This document shows positions 16,950-25,591 of a DNA stretch of 64,000 nucleotides, piece after piece. Below the pieces are notes generated by a model. It searched no databases. It was not told the origin of the DNA and was given only the letters and a program-made list of their open reading frames with translations. The first letter of the stretch is position 1; each line of letters opens with the position of its first letter. The stretch lies in the NCBI GenBank assembly GCA_007859995.1, contig SMSL01000015.1, positions 1-64,000 of the forward strand. The letters are read 5' to 3'. The DNA is from Candidatus Brocadiaceae bacterium S225 (GTDB lineage Bacteria; Planctomycetota; Brocadiia; Brocadiales; Scalinduaceae). The position numbers and the translations under genes are program-made.

Positions 16950-18272
16950 ATGAGTAATTATCTGGCTATCGCGACGGTAACAGCTACTTTAAATGAGTTA
17001 TTACGTCCTAGTGTAGAATCGGAGGTAACTGGTACACTCATGTCCACAATGCGCCCGAATAATCCAGTCTTGGACAGTAGTGAACCGCCAGGCGTTAATA
17101 CTTTTTTATACCAGGTTACACCAAATTCAGCTTATCGCAACGATGATCTCCCAACGAGACGAGCTGACGGTACGGTTGTGGAACGTCCACAGGTTGCATT
17201 GGATCTACATTATTTATTAACATTTTATGGAGATGAGGATACCTTGGAACCCCAGAGGCTACTCGGCAGCGTAGTGCGTACCTTGCATGTGCGTCCCCTA
17301 TTAACGCGACAGGCAATAGAAGATACGGTTGGCAACGTAGGTAGTTTTCCATATTTGGCAGGTTCCAATCTTGCTGATCAGTTTGAATCTGTCAAGTTTA
17401 CTCAAACCTCATTAAACCTTGAAGAGTTATCCAAATTATGGTCGGTCTTTTTTCAAGCAACGTATAAACTCTCTGTTGCTTATGTTGGTAGTCTTGTGCT
17501 TATAGAGGCTGATGACAATCCGCAGCAGGCGTTGCCTGTTCGCGAAAGAAACATTTATGTTCGACCCTTTCGTCATCCGGTCGTTGAAGAGATCGAAACC
17601 AGCGCCGGGTCAAATAACCCGATCTTCAGCTCATCCACACTGATTATACAGGGAAAACGTCTTCGTGGCGATGTTACTGCGCTTAGAATTGGCGAAGCGG
17701 AATATACGCTTTCCGGTGCCAATTTAGGTGACACACGCATCGAAATTGATCTTTCGTCTGCTGTGCCGACAACAGGCGCATTGATGGCTGGTATGCAGGC
17801 GCTTCAGGTGATTCATCGAATACTCATGGGTACGCCGCCTATAGAACATGAAGGCGTTGAATCTAATGCTATGCCATTACTAATACGACCTACGATTCGT
17901 CAGACTGTGCTACCTGCCTACGATATCGTACTTTCACCGCTGCAGATTGACTTTCGAACCGTTACCGTTACACTCGACCCGGAAGTTGGCGCACGTCAGC
18001 GTGTAGTGTTGATACTTAATGAATTCGGGAACACTACCGATCCTGCAGGGTTCAGTTTTCTGGCCGATACTCGGTCCGCAGCGGGAAACAACGTTATCTT
18101 TACTATTCCGGACGATGTGCTCAATGCCGGGGATTTCATCGTACGCGTTCAAGTGGACGGCGCCCAGAGTATTCCGGAACGTGACCTGGATGAGTTTCTT
18201 GACCCGCCCACAAATACAATACCTAATCCGACATTTAATCAATACGACGGACCGAGGCTTACATTACCGTGA
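16950..18272 (+). CDS. DUF4255/Pvc16-type tail terminator (cap) protein
   Basis: A 440-residue protein. The N-terminal about 190 residues match the Pvc16 N-domain family: LAIATVTATLNELLRP, VNTFLYQVTPNSAYRNDDLPTR, LALDLHYLLTFYG-like text and SVVRTLHVRPLLT. In Afp/PVC the protein caps the distal end of tube and sheath and fixes particle length. The rest (from about residue 210) contains Ig/IPT-like strands (SSSTLIIQGKRLRGD, TVTLDPEVGARQRVVLILN), making it longer than Pvc16. It overlaps the AAA+ gene by four bases, as is usual for this pair. Confidence 0.88.
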   Translation: MSNYLAIATVTATLNELLRPSVESEVTGTLMSTMRPNNPVLDSSEPPGVNTFLYQVTPNSAYRNDDLPTRRADGTVVERPQVALDLHYLLTFYGDEDTLEPQRLLGSVVRTLHVRPLLTRQAIEDTVGNVGSFPYLAGSNLADQFESVKFTQTSLNLEELSKLWSVFFQATYKLSVAYVGSLVLIEADDNPQQALPVRERNIYVRPFRHPVVEEIETSAGSNNPIFSSSTLIIQGKRLRGDVTALRIGEAEYTLSGANLGDTRIEIDLSSAVPTTGALMAGMQALQVIHRILMGTPPIEHEGVESNAMPLLIRPTIRQTVLPAYDIVLSPLQIDFRTVTVTLDPEVGARQRVVLILNEFGNTTDPAGFSFLADTRSAAGNNVIFTIPDDVLNAGDFIVRVQVDGAQSIPERDLDEFLDPPTNTIPNPTFNQYDGPRLTLP

Positions 18273-20272
18273 CAAAAGAAACAAAAACAGACTGGTTTGA
18301 AGCAAACAAACGCTACCTCATGGCGTCGATAGCCATTGTCCGAGAGGCACTCGAACACAAATTAAAACGTGGTGAAGATGATGCTCACAATAAAGAAGCG
18401 CCCAATGTATCGCTCGTGGAAGAACGCGACCAATCCCGCAATGCTCTTCCGGGGCCTTCCACTCTGGATACGCTGGTAGCGACATTTGGTCTGTCTAATT
18501 TTGAAAGGGACATATTGTTGTTATGTGCTGGCGTGGAACTCGATTCACGAATCACCAATGCATGTGCCAGGTACAATTTGGACGCAATACATCGGTCTCC
18601 CACATTCAACCTCGCACTTGCAACGTTACCAGACTCGCACTGGAGCGCTTTAACGCCTGATGCTCCTTTACGTTACTGGCGTTTGATTGAAGTGGGGGCG
18701 GGAGACAGTCTTACTTCGAGTCAGCTCAGAATAGATGAGCGAATTTTGAATTATCTAAATGGAGTAACGCATCTTGATGAACGGTTGCATGCGATACTTT
18801 ATCCGGTGGAGCAGACCTGTGAACTTAGTCCGTCACACATGGACCTGGTGAAACGTTTTGTCGAAATAAGGGCAGGAAGATTCTATTTGGGGGATTTGCC
18901 GGTAATTCAACTTTGTGGTATTGATCCCCAATTAAAGAAATCAATCGCTGCAGCGGGATGCAGGCAGCTTGGGCTACGTTTATATTCGTTTGCACTTTCC
19001 AGTTTGCCTGCTGATGCGGTGGAACGATCTGCCATAATAAAGCTCTGGGAGCGTGAAACGGCTTTAAACGGTGGCGCCCTTTTGTTTGAGTATGATAATA
19101 TCGAAAGCCAGGATAACCTCCTGAAGTTGCAAGTTTTAATCAGGAACGTCAGAGATATTCTTATTGTGAGCACAAGAAACCCTCTCTCCTTTGGAGGGCG
19201 GATGGCAATAAACCTTGATGTTAAAATGCCTGATCTGTCGGAACAGATCACTCTTTGGAACAATGCTCTAGGTCCACTAGCATCCAGGTTAAACGGTCAA
19301 TTGACCCCGATTGTCACGCAGTTTCGATTGAGCAATTCGGCTATTAGAGCAGCCGGCGCAGAAGTAGTAGGCGCTTATATGAAAGAAGAAAAAAAAGAGT
19401 CATCTTCGCCGGATAACCTTAATGAAGTCCTCTGGAACGCCTGTCTAAACCAGGCTCGACCGAATCTTGATGACCTGGCACAACGCATTCATGCCAAGGC
19501 CGGATGGGACGATCTGGTATTGCCGGACCAGCAGAAGAAAATACTATTTGAAATTGTTACCCATCTACGACATCAGGCCAGGGTTTATGAAGAGTGGGGA
19601 TTTGCGGAGAAAAGCGAACGGGGGCTTGGTATATCGACACTATTTTCCGGGCCCAGCGGAACGGGTAAGACGATGGCCGCGGAGGTGTTGGCAAATGAAC
19701 TTCGTCTTGATCTTTACCGTATTGATCTCAGTTCAGTAGTCAGCAAATATATCGGTGAAACTGAAAAGCAGTTACGCAGGGTCTTTGATGCGGCGGAACA
19801 GGGAGGGGCTTTACTCCTTTTTGATGAGGCTGACGCACTGTTTGGAAAGCGGAGTGAGATAAAGGATAGTCATGACCGATACGCCAATATTGAGGTGAGC
19901 TACCTGCTTCAGCGAATGGAAGCGTATAGAGGCCTTGCGATTCTTACAACAAACCAGAAAAGCTCCCTTGATACTGCTTTTCTGAGACGCATTCGATTTA
20001 TTATTCAGTTCCCCTTCCCTGATGCCGGGCAGCGCGGAGAAATATGGCAGCGGGTTTTCCCCGGGAAGACTCCTACGGAAGGTTTGAATTTCCAGAGGCT
20101 TTCCCGTTTGAATATTTCAGGGGGAAATATTAGGAATATAGCGCTTAATGCAGCCTTTCTGGCAGCAGATCAAGGTCGTCCAGTAGGGATGGATGATATA
20201 AAAAATGCGGCTTTTACAGAGTATATAAAGATAGAAAAAACACTGAGCGCTGCGGAGACAAGGGATTGGTGA
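18269..20272 (+). CDS. eCIS AAA+ ATPase (Afp15/Pvc15-like)
   Basis: A 667-residue protein with a GTG start overlapping the cap gene. An N-terminal helical region and a degenerate ATPase-like middle part precede the active AAA+ module: Walker A GPSGTGKT at about 461-468, Walker B LLLFDEAD at about 515-522, a sensor LTTNQ and an arginine-finger region FLRRIRFIIQFP. It is a cytoplasmic ATPase needed for assembly or loading in eCIS. It resembles VAT/FtsH-type AAA rather than ClpV, consistent with an extracellular system and not a T6SS. Length matches the family. Confidence 0.9.
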   Translation: MTKETKTDWFEANKRYLMASIAIVREALEHKLKRGEDDAHNKEAPNVSLVEERDQSRNALPGPSTLDTLVATFGLSNFERDILLLCAGVELDSRITNACARYNLDAIHRSPTFNLALATLPDSHWSALTPDAPLRYWRLIEVGAGDSLTSSQLRIDERILNYLNGVTHLDERLHAILYPVEQTCELSPSHMDLVKRFVEIRAGRFYLGDLPVIQLCGIDPQLKKSIAAAGCRQLGLRLYSFALSSLPADAVERSAIIKLWERETALNGGALLFEYDNIESQDNLLKLQVLIRNVRDILIVSTRNPLSFGGRMAINLDVKMPDLSEQITLWNNALGPLASRLNGQLTPIVTQFRLSNSAIRAAGAEVVGAYMKEEKKESSSPDNLNEVLWNACLNQARPNLDDLAQRIHAKAGWDDLVLPDQQKKILFEIVTHLRHQARVYEEWGFAEKSERGLGISTLFSGPSGTGKTMAAEVLANELRLDLYRIDLSSVVSKYIGETEKQLRRVFDAAEQGGALLLFDEADALFGKRSEIKDSHDRYANIEVSYLLQRMEAYRGLAILTTNQKSSLDTAFLRRIRFIIQFPFPDAGQRGEIWQRVFPGKTPTEGLNFQRLSRLNISGGNIRNIALNAAFLAADQGRPVGMDDIKNAAFTEYIKIEKTLSAAETRDW

Positions 20273-20295
20273 CAAAGGTTAGGGTTCAAAAAAAC

Positions 20296-20396
20296 ATTCA
20301 CACAAAGACGCAAAGGCACAAAGTAAATAACTAATATTTTCTGTTTTATTATTTAAATTTCTTTTCTTAGTGGTCTCTGTGCCTCCGTGTGAGAAT
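20296..20396. repeat. Imperfect inverted repeat ('acacaaag...cctccgtgtg')
   Basis: The left arm contains 'cacacaaagacgcaaaggca' and the right arm 'ctctgtgcctccgtgtgag'. They pair imperfectly across about 45 AT-rich bases. No ORF lies inside. The type resembles the palindrome at 8475-8526 and is common as dispersed debris in environmental genomes. Confidence 0.5.
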
Positions 20397-20479
20397 TTAT
20401 CATTTAACAATATTGGTAATTATCAGGTTTTATCCTGTAATCCTGTCAAAAATATCTGGAAGTAAAAGGTGAACTGACT

Positions 20480-20773
20480 ATGAGAAATAGAAATTTTAAA
20501 ATCGGTATCGATAAACTAGTACTTGAAGGTTTTAATGTAGATGATGGAGAACAAATCAAAGGAACGGTCGAACGCGAACTGACACGTTTGTTGGTTGATG
20601 AGGGAACTGCCAGTGGATTGACTGAAAGTTACGACATAGCTGGGGTGAAGGGAGAGCAAATAGCAATGGAACCGGTTGTAAATACAGCGCTAGGGGGCAA
20701 ACAGATCGCCAGGGCGATTTATGGAGCAATTAAAACAGGAAATCACAAAACACAAGTATCAAATAACAAATAA
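20480..20773 (+). CDS. Small eCIS-associated protein with a repeat-derived C-terminus
   Basis: A 97-residue protein: IGIDKLVLEGFNVDDGEQIKGTVERELTRLLVDEG is a strand-helix block seen in small proteins next to DUF4157 genes in eCIS loci. The last about 12 residues (TGNHKTQVSNNK) and the stop codon are encoded inside the left arm of an AT-rich inverted repeat, so the original C-terminus was probably replaced by insertion. No signal peptide. Function unknown; its position between the ATPase and the DUF4157 protein suggests a cargo-linked or assembly role. Confidence 0.6.
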   Translation: MRNRNFKIGIDKLVLEGFNVDDGEQIKGTVERELTRLLVDEGTASGLTESYDIAGVKGEQIAMEPVVNTALGGKQIARAIYGAIKTGNHKTQVSNNK

Positions 20774-20894
20774 ATTCCAAAATGGGAAACTACAATAAAC
20801 AACCCCAAAATTAAAATAATTTAAAAATAAAAGTAGTTCAAACATTGGAATTTTAGAATTGGAATTTATTTGAGATTTGAATTTTGTGATTTGA
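20738..20894. repeat. AT-rich inverted repeat, copy 1
   Basis: The outer arms AAATCACAAAA (20739-20749) and TTTTGTGATTT (20882-20892) are perfect complements. The inner arms AAATAAATTCC and GGAATTTATTT also pair. The left arm agrees with that of the element at 24229 at 42 of 43 aligned bases by eye. No ORF lies inside beyond the tail of the preceding gene. Confidence 0.7.
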
Positions 20895-20946
20895 AAATTT
20901 TACACTTAGGTTTAGCATTATCATTTTTGTATAGGGCATAAAAATA

Positions 20947-22761
20947 ATGAGTACACAATTACAGACTCAAGCAAAAGCATGCGGCAAATCATCTGATACG
21001 GCAACTGCTAGCAACGTTGTGAAGCGCCATTTTTCAAGTCAGCGTGGTTTTTCTGCCGAAGCACAACATTATCCGATTCAGACAAAACTTAAGATTGGTC
21101 AACCAGGCGATAAATACGAGCAGGAGGCTGATCGGGTGGCTGAACAGGTGATGCGGATGCCCGTCGACAATGCGGCGACACAGAGCGCGCCGCCCCAAAT
21201 CCAGCGCCTGTGTACGGAATGCGAGGAAGAATTGCAGCGGCAGGTCGAGGAAGAGGAAGAAGAAGAATTGCTGCAGCCCAAAGCGCGGCAAGGTGGAACA
21301 TCCAAGGCTACGCCGGAAGTTTCTGAGCAAGTACATAGTTTGCGCAGTGGCGGCCATCCTCTGCCCGAGTCTGCACGCGCGTTCTTCGAGCCCCGTTTCG
21401 GTCTTGATTTCAGCCAGGTACGGATCCACGCCGATCAACGTACTGCGAGTTCGGCACAAGCACTGAACGCCCGTGCCTACACGCGGGGGCACGATGTTGC
21501 CTTCGCAGCCAGCCAATACGCGCCTGAGTCCCAATCCGGCAGGCAGTTGCTGGCCCATGAACTTACTCACATCGTACAACAAAGCGGTGGCTCGGGAGGG
21601 GTACCTCACGTCCAGCGGACCATAGGCGACGGCCATGATCTTACCGCCACCCGTTTCTCTGGCAACGCAGTGTTAGAGGCCGTATACGATAACGAGCGTT
21701 TGATTCGGCGGGGCCATTCAGGAACAGCGGTGCGTTTGATTCAGGAGTCTTTGCTCGCTCAAGGGTACCCCCTGCCGGTCTTTGGTGCGGACCGCATCTT
21801 CGGCAACGAAACCGATGCCGCCGTGCGACAGTTTCAGATAGACGCCGGCGCTGTGCTGCTGGACGGGATCGTTGGCCCGGAAACGATGAAACTGTTGGAC
21901 ATGCACGATACGGGTGGAACGGCGACCACGGGACCGGTGCCTTTACCTACGGCGACTGGAGCGGTGTTTTCGGAACATCCGCAGGAAACTTTTGCAGGTT
22001 ATGACAACACCACAGTGCCCAACAATTCTTTGGTAGTGCCCACGAATGGTCGCCGCCAAGTTCAAGTTGCTATTGCGCCCGCGCCTGCAGTGCCTGCATA
22101 CGTAAGCGTAAATCCTGCCGTTGCCTCCACCGCGCCAACACCGGATGGAGTAGCCATTACCGGTGTCAGTGATGGCACCACGCGTATCGATGTACGCGAA
22201 GGCATTACAGTCTTGGATACGCTGAACGTGAACGTCAAAGACCGGTTCGAAAGAACCGTCGGTTTTCACTTTATGCGGGATACCGCCGCACCCCCGCAAC
22301 CTCAACATGTCACGGCATTGACACCGGCCACCGTCAACCCAATGACGTCTTTCCTCAACCGGGTTTGGGAGCGCCAAGCGAATGTGCGCTTCCGCTCCGG
22401 CACAGTGGACACGCCACAGCTTGCAGGCAATCATCCGGATATCAGGACGACGACCGGTGGGGGCATTGATTGGCCGACCGTCGTCGCCCATCGTACAGGC
22501 GAGGACTACAACGTGTTTGCGGTTTGGTCGCTGGTCGTAACCGATCTCGGTGGCATTCATCCGAATGGAGGAACAGACGGTGCGGGAAACACGCTTGTGG
22601 AAGACGCTGGTCCGTGCGGGGATGGACGGACTTTACCTCACGAAGCGGGACATTTTCTTGGTGTTATCCCCCACACGGGCACTGGGATAATGCAGTCATG
22701 CGCCTCTGGGCGCGTTGATCATCGCGTTACCCTGGCGCAAGCTAATATCGTCAACCTATAA
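20947..22761 (+). CDS. DUF4157 (eCIS core) - peptidoglycan-binding - metzincin-like protease, candidate cargo
   Basis: A 604-residue multidomain protein. Residues 1-95 are low complexity, and a Glu-rich run follows near 100. DUF4157 at about 128-212 carries HELTH (204-208), the domain typical of eCIS cargo and a putative protease that can cleave its own protein. A PG_binding_1-like repeat follows at about 250-318, then a Pro/Thr-rich region and an Ig-like block. The C-terminal protease has HEAGHFLGVIPH (H565, E566, H569, G572, H576) and an IMQ Met-turn, a metzincin pattern with one extra residue before the third His. No signal peptide or membrane helix. Base composition is strikingly higher in GC than neighbours (38 of 60 in the line at 21181, 39 of 60 at 22441, against 25 of 60 at 16201), which suggests recent transfer. 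Confidence 0.85.
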   Translation: MSTQLQTQAKACGKSSDTATASNVVKRHFSSQRGFSAEAQHYPIQTKLKIGQPGDKYEQEADRVAEQVMRMPVDNAATQSAPPQIQRLCTECEEELQRQVEEEEEEELLQPKARQGGTSKATPEVSEQVHSLRSGGHPLPESARAFFEPRFGLDFSQVRIHADQRTASSAQALNARAYTRGHDVAFAASQYAPESQSGRQLLAHELTHIVQQSGGSGGVPHVQRTIGDGHDLTATRFSGNAVLEAVYDNERLIRRGHSGTAVRLIQESLLAQGYPLPVFGADRIFGNETDAAVRQFQIDAGAVLLDGIVGPETMKLLDMHDTGGTATTGPVPLPTATGAVFSEHPQETFAGYDNTTVPNNSLVVPTNGRRQVQVAIAPAPAVPAYVSVNPAVASTAPTPDGVAITGVSDGTTRIDVREGITVLDTLNVNVKDRFERTVGFHFMRDTAAPPQPQHVTALTPATVNPMTSFLNRVWERQANVRFRSGTVDTPQLAGNHPDIRTTTGGGIDWPTVVAHRTGEDYNVFAVWSLVVTDLGGIHPNGGTDGAGNTLVEDAGPCGDGRTLPHEAGHFLGVIPHTGTGIMQSCASGRVDHRVTLAQANIVNL

Positions 22762-22845
22762 ACCGGAGATTGTGAGGATAGTGATCGGATTATTAGCAAG
22801 TCCCAGGAATGGAAAGGGAACGGTTCTCTTTTTGGGTGAGCGACA

Positions 22846-23192
22846 CTACAACCACTCTAAGTTTACAATATTTTCGACAAGTTTAAATTCAGGGTTTCCT
22901 GTAATAATTGCGACCTTTTCTTTAAGTGTAGTAGCTACAACAAAACAATCGGCATAAGACATGGGATGTTTTGCTTTGATTTTAGATGCCTCAATTACAT
23001 ATTGCAGGGAGTTCCCAATGTTGGTAATGGGCAAAGCAGGCAAAATAACATCTAAAAAATGCTCAGCCTTTTCCAGGCCCGTTCCTTTGCGAGGATGTAA
23101 AAGATTTCACCTATATTAGTAATAGGGTCACCGTAAATACGCATAGGCTGCTTATCGTGCTTTTTTAAAAAAGGGATATCACAGAGTGTTAC
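22846..23192 (-). pseudogene. Frameshifted PIN-domain (VapC-like) gene
   Basis: The minus strand encodes ITNIGNSLQYVIEASKIKAK, then MSYADCFVVATTLKEKVAIITGNPEFK, the C-terminal PIN block with its conserved Asp residues, ending at 22846. Upstream, DPITNIGEIFYILAKE lies in a second frame, joined to the first by a shift near 23085-23095. The N-terminal catalytic 'DxN' part is missing. The only ATG-started fragment (65 residues) is therefore the tail of a dead gene. It is a second toxin-antitoxin remnant inside the eCIS locus. Confidence 0.65.
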
Positions 23193-23510
23193 TAACACAA
23201 TAGAACATAAATCTAAAAAAGTAGAGGAATGATTATCACATCTTGAATAGTGAATGGGCAGAATTTAAAGCTTATATTGTTTAGCCCGTCAAGACAAAAA
23301 AGAGAATTTAGACAGAGTAACAGGATGGACTTGATAAAGAAAACAGTTAATTAAAATGAAGGAGATGATTAACGATCACTGATTTTAAAAAATGAATATC
23401 GGTTGCTGGTCTTCTGCCGTTAAATAAAATCAAAGAAGCCTTAAAAGGAAGATAAAGTAGTGAGGGGTAATTATGCAGTTAGTGAAATAGATCTATAAGG
23501 AATGTAAACA
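23193..23510. other. Non-coding gap inside the eCIS locus
   Basis: Contains a short remnant at 23225-23284 (RNDYHILNSEWAEFKAYIV, stop) that shares its pattern with the remnant at 3480-3602, perhaps the same protein family. The rest is AT-rich sequence in which I see nothing. The gap separates the DUF4157 gene and dead PIN gene from the baseplate half of the locus, so a second promoter may lie here. Confidence 0.35.
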
Positions 23511-24200
23511 ATGCCGTCTGATTTCCCGAGAAGTCCAAAATTATTAAAAGGCGCCTTAGTGGTTTATGAGTCACACACACCCGGTTCAAAGGCCAAGGTT
23601 ATAGCCTTCCAGTATAATCCTGTACAGGTGAGCCGTAGCCTTGCCCACAGCCGTGCGCAAACCGGTACGTCTGCCAGTGCCAGTCGAGGTCAGGCCCAGC
23701 AAGATGTGCTGCGGGTTGAAGGGCCGCCAAGTGAGACAATTACTCTGAGTGTGATACTGAACGCTACTGATCAGCTCGAAGAGGCTGAACAAAATCAAAA
23801 TGTGGTACAAAACGGTCTGCATTCGGTACTAGCAACATTGGAGATGCTGCTTTATCCGACCAGCTTTCAGGTCTTGAAGAACGAACAGTTGGCTGAGGGA
23901 GGTGAGGTGCAGCTTAATCCTGCGGATCTTCCATTAACACTTCTGGTTTGGGGAAAGTCGCGGGTTGTGCCGGTTTTAATCAACAGCTTTTCGGTGACTG
24001 AAGAGGCATTTGACCCTAATCTCAATCCCATCCAGGCAAAGGTTGAGTTGGGCCTTAAGGTCTTGAATTATATAGACCTGCCTGCAGATAGCGCGGGTCG
24101 GAATATATATATTTCATACCAGGAACAGAAAGAGAATTTAGCAAATAAATATCAATCTGGAGCACAGGAACAACAGATAAGGGGATTATTGCCGAGCTAA
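23511..24200 (+). CDS. CIS tube-adaptor/baseplate protein (Afp7/Pvc7 N-domain-like)
   Basis: A 229-residue protein. The N-terminal KLLKGALVVYESHTPGSKAKVIAFQYNPVQVSRSL and the following ETITLSVILNATDQLEEAEQ are signatures of the contractile-system tube/hub adaptor family ('CIS tube protein'). The central LASLEMLLYP-like helix and LPLTLLVWGKSRVVPVLINSFSVTEEAFD fit the known fold. It connects the tube to the baseplate hub. In Afp/PVC a LysM domain is fused at the C-terminus; here LysM is a separate gene downstream, separated by a repeat-borne insert. Confidence 0.82.
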   Translation: MPSDFPRSPKLLKGALVVYESHTPGSKAKVIAFQYNPVQVSRSLAHSRAQTGTSASASRGQAQQDVLRVEGPPSETITLSVILNATDQLEEAEQNQNVVQNGLHSVLATLEMLLYPTSFQVLKNEQLAEGGEVQLNPADLPLTLLVWGKSRVVPVLINSFSVTEEAFDPNLNPIQAKVELGLKVLNYIDLPADSAGRNIYISYQEQKENLANKYQSGAQEQQIRGLLPS

Positions 24201-24228
24201 TATATTGAAATAATTAAATAAATTTAGG

Positions 24229-24909
24229 AAATCACAAAACACAAGTACCAAATAACAAATAAATTCCAATATATTAAATTTTAAAATACAAACCGTAAAA
24301 TATAAAAAACAATACTCAAATTACAGATTACAAAACTTAAATCACAAACAACAAATCTCAAAGAACAAATATATGCTAAATTTCAAAATTTAAGGCAAAA
24401 TCGACAAGAATATCCGGATGTCAGAAAATAAAGATTCAAAACCTTATGATTTGGAAGAGCGTACGTATGTTTTTGCAAAGGAAGTGAGGATGTTCGTAAA
24501 ACAGTTGGTTAAGAATATTGCGAATATTGAAGATGGAAAACAAGTAATACGATCTTCTGGATCTGTAGGAGCAAATTATATAGAAGCAAACGAGGCTTTA
24601 AGCAAAAAAGACTTTACAATGAGAATAAAGATATGCCGTAAAGAAGCAAAAGAATCGGCGTATTGGTTAAGGTTAATTGTAGAAACAAACGATGGAAAAT
24701 ACCGAAAAATGGGTTTAGGTCTTTTTAATGAAGCAACGGAATTAAAAAAAATATTCTCTTCAATCATTGAAAAATCCAAGTAGCTCATGATTATCAAATA
24801 ACAAATCTTGAAATATAATAGAGTCAAACGAACCGTTTGTTTGAATAATTGAATTTGTGAATTGGATTTTGTAATTTATTTGATTTTTGTAATTTGTATT
24901 TTGGAATTT
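24229..24909. mobile_element. AT-rich inverted-repeat element carrying a four-helix-bundle gene (copy 2)
   Basis: The left side begins GAAATCACAAAACACAAG and AACAAATAAATTCC, nearly identical to the repeat at 20738, and continues with more 'caaat' words to about 24390. The right side runs from about 24840 to 24909 with GTAATTTATTTG and TTTGTAATTTG, the complementary pattern. The single gene inside is an S23-type four-helix bundle. The whole unit lies between two baseplate genes on the same strand, so it looks like a cargo-bearing version of the simple repeats in the neighbouring gaps. Confidence 0.6.
24418..24783 (+). CDS. Four-helix bundle protein (23S rRNA intervening-sequence/S23 type)
   Basis: A 121-residue helical protein: YDLEERTYVFAKEVRMFVKQL, QVIRSSGSVGANYIEANEAL and MRIKICRKEAKESAYWLRLI are the conserved blocks of the four-helix-bundle family first found in 23S rRNA intervening sequences. 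Members bind nucleic acid, and relatives (Avd) act with reverse transcriptases in diversity-generating retroelements; no reverse transcriptase is present here. It sits inside an inverted-repeat element and is unrelated to eCIS structure. Length and motifs are complete, so it is probably expressed. Confidence 0.88.
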   Translation: MSENKDSKPYDLEERTYVFAKEVRMFVKQLVKNIANIEDGKQVIRSSGSVGANYIEANEALSKKDFTMRIKICRKEAKESAYWLRLIVETNDGKYRKMGLGLFNEATELKKIFSSIIEKSK

Positions 24910-24931
24910 CTACTTTTATTGGGAGTTAAAC

Positions 24932-25213
24932 ATGTTTTTTAAAGGGACCCGTTATGCCAAAGTTGATACTTTAGAGATTACTGACAAGAATGGTCGTACA
25001 ATAAAGTATAAAGCCACACGGTTTATACCCAAGACAGAAGCACGTCTTGCACACAAAGTCCAGCGAGGAGAGAGATTGGACCATATTGCTCACTATTATT
25101 TCCGAGACCCGGAGCGTTTCTGGCGTATCGGTGATGCCAATTATATTATGTGGTCTGATGATCTGGTGAGTGAACCGGGAAAGAAAATCCTTATACCCGC
25201 ATCGGAAAGGTGA
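24932..25213 (+). CDS. LysM-domain baseplate/tail protein
   Basis: A 93-residue protein. Residues about 40-91 form a LysM-like block: HKVQRGERLDHIAHYYFRDPERFWRIGDAN, ending PGKKILIPA. Small LysM proteins of this kind (like phage tail protein X or the C-terminus of Afp7) clamp the hub to the tube. The N-terminal 40 residues form a short beta part (YAKVDTLEITDKNGR). GGGAGTT before the ATG is a usable ribosome-binding site. It lies just after the repeat element and before the hub gene. Confidence 0.8.
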   Translation: MFFKGTRYAKVDTLEITDKNGRTIKYKATRFIPKTEARLAHKVQRGERLDHIAHYYFRDPERFWRIGDANYIMWSDDLVSEPGKKILIPASER

Positions 25214-25268
25214 AATTTTCAGGATGTCTAACCAGCCCAACATAGTCTTTCTGGTGGGTAAGCACTAA

Positions 25269-25525
25269 ATTGTAATACACAAATGACAAATAAATTCCAA
25301 TATTTCAAATATCAAAATGTCCAAACAAGCGACTCAGCTGAACTCTGGCTTGCATTTGGCGAATTCAGGGTTTTTGGCCATTTTTGTCTGCCTACCCGCC
25401 CTACAGAAAGACTAACATTTTATTTCATTTGCGGCTTGTGTATTGAGACTTGTAATTTGTTTGATGTAATTGTGCTTTGGTATTTATTTGATATTTGATG
25501 CTTGTTATTTGGGATTTTATTTATT
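25269..25525. repeat. AT-rich inverted repeat, copy 3
   Basis: The left arm contains ACACAAATGACAAATAAATTCC. The right half contains TTGGTATTTATTTGATATTTG and GTTATTTGGGATTTTA in the complementary sense. Unique sequence in the middle (about 25320-25420) has no convincing gene. The small frame there (25283-25498) is a by-product of the repeat. Confidence 0.55.
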
Positions 25526-25591
25526 AATTGATGTTTGAGTTTAGTTATTTCTTAGACATCTGTTAGTTCTGATTAATCGAGGTTAGATAAT

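Noticed and set aside
21034..22560. Long minus-strand frames opposite the DUF4157 gene
   Set aside because: Shadow frames caused by high GC; arginine- and cysteine-rich nonsense.
24418..24783. Diversity-generating retroelement (Avd-like protein)
   Set aside because: No reverse transcriptase and no template/variable repeat pair in the window.
25283..25498. 71-residue frame between the LysM and gpD genes
   Set aside because: Encoded by the arms of an inverted repeat.
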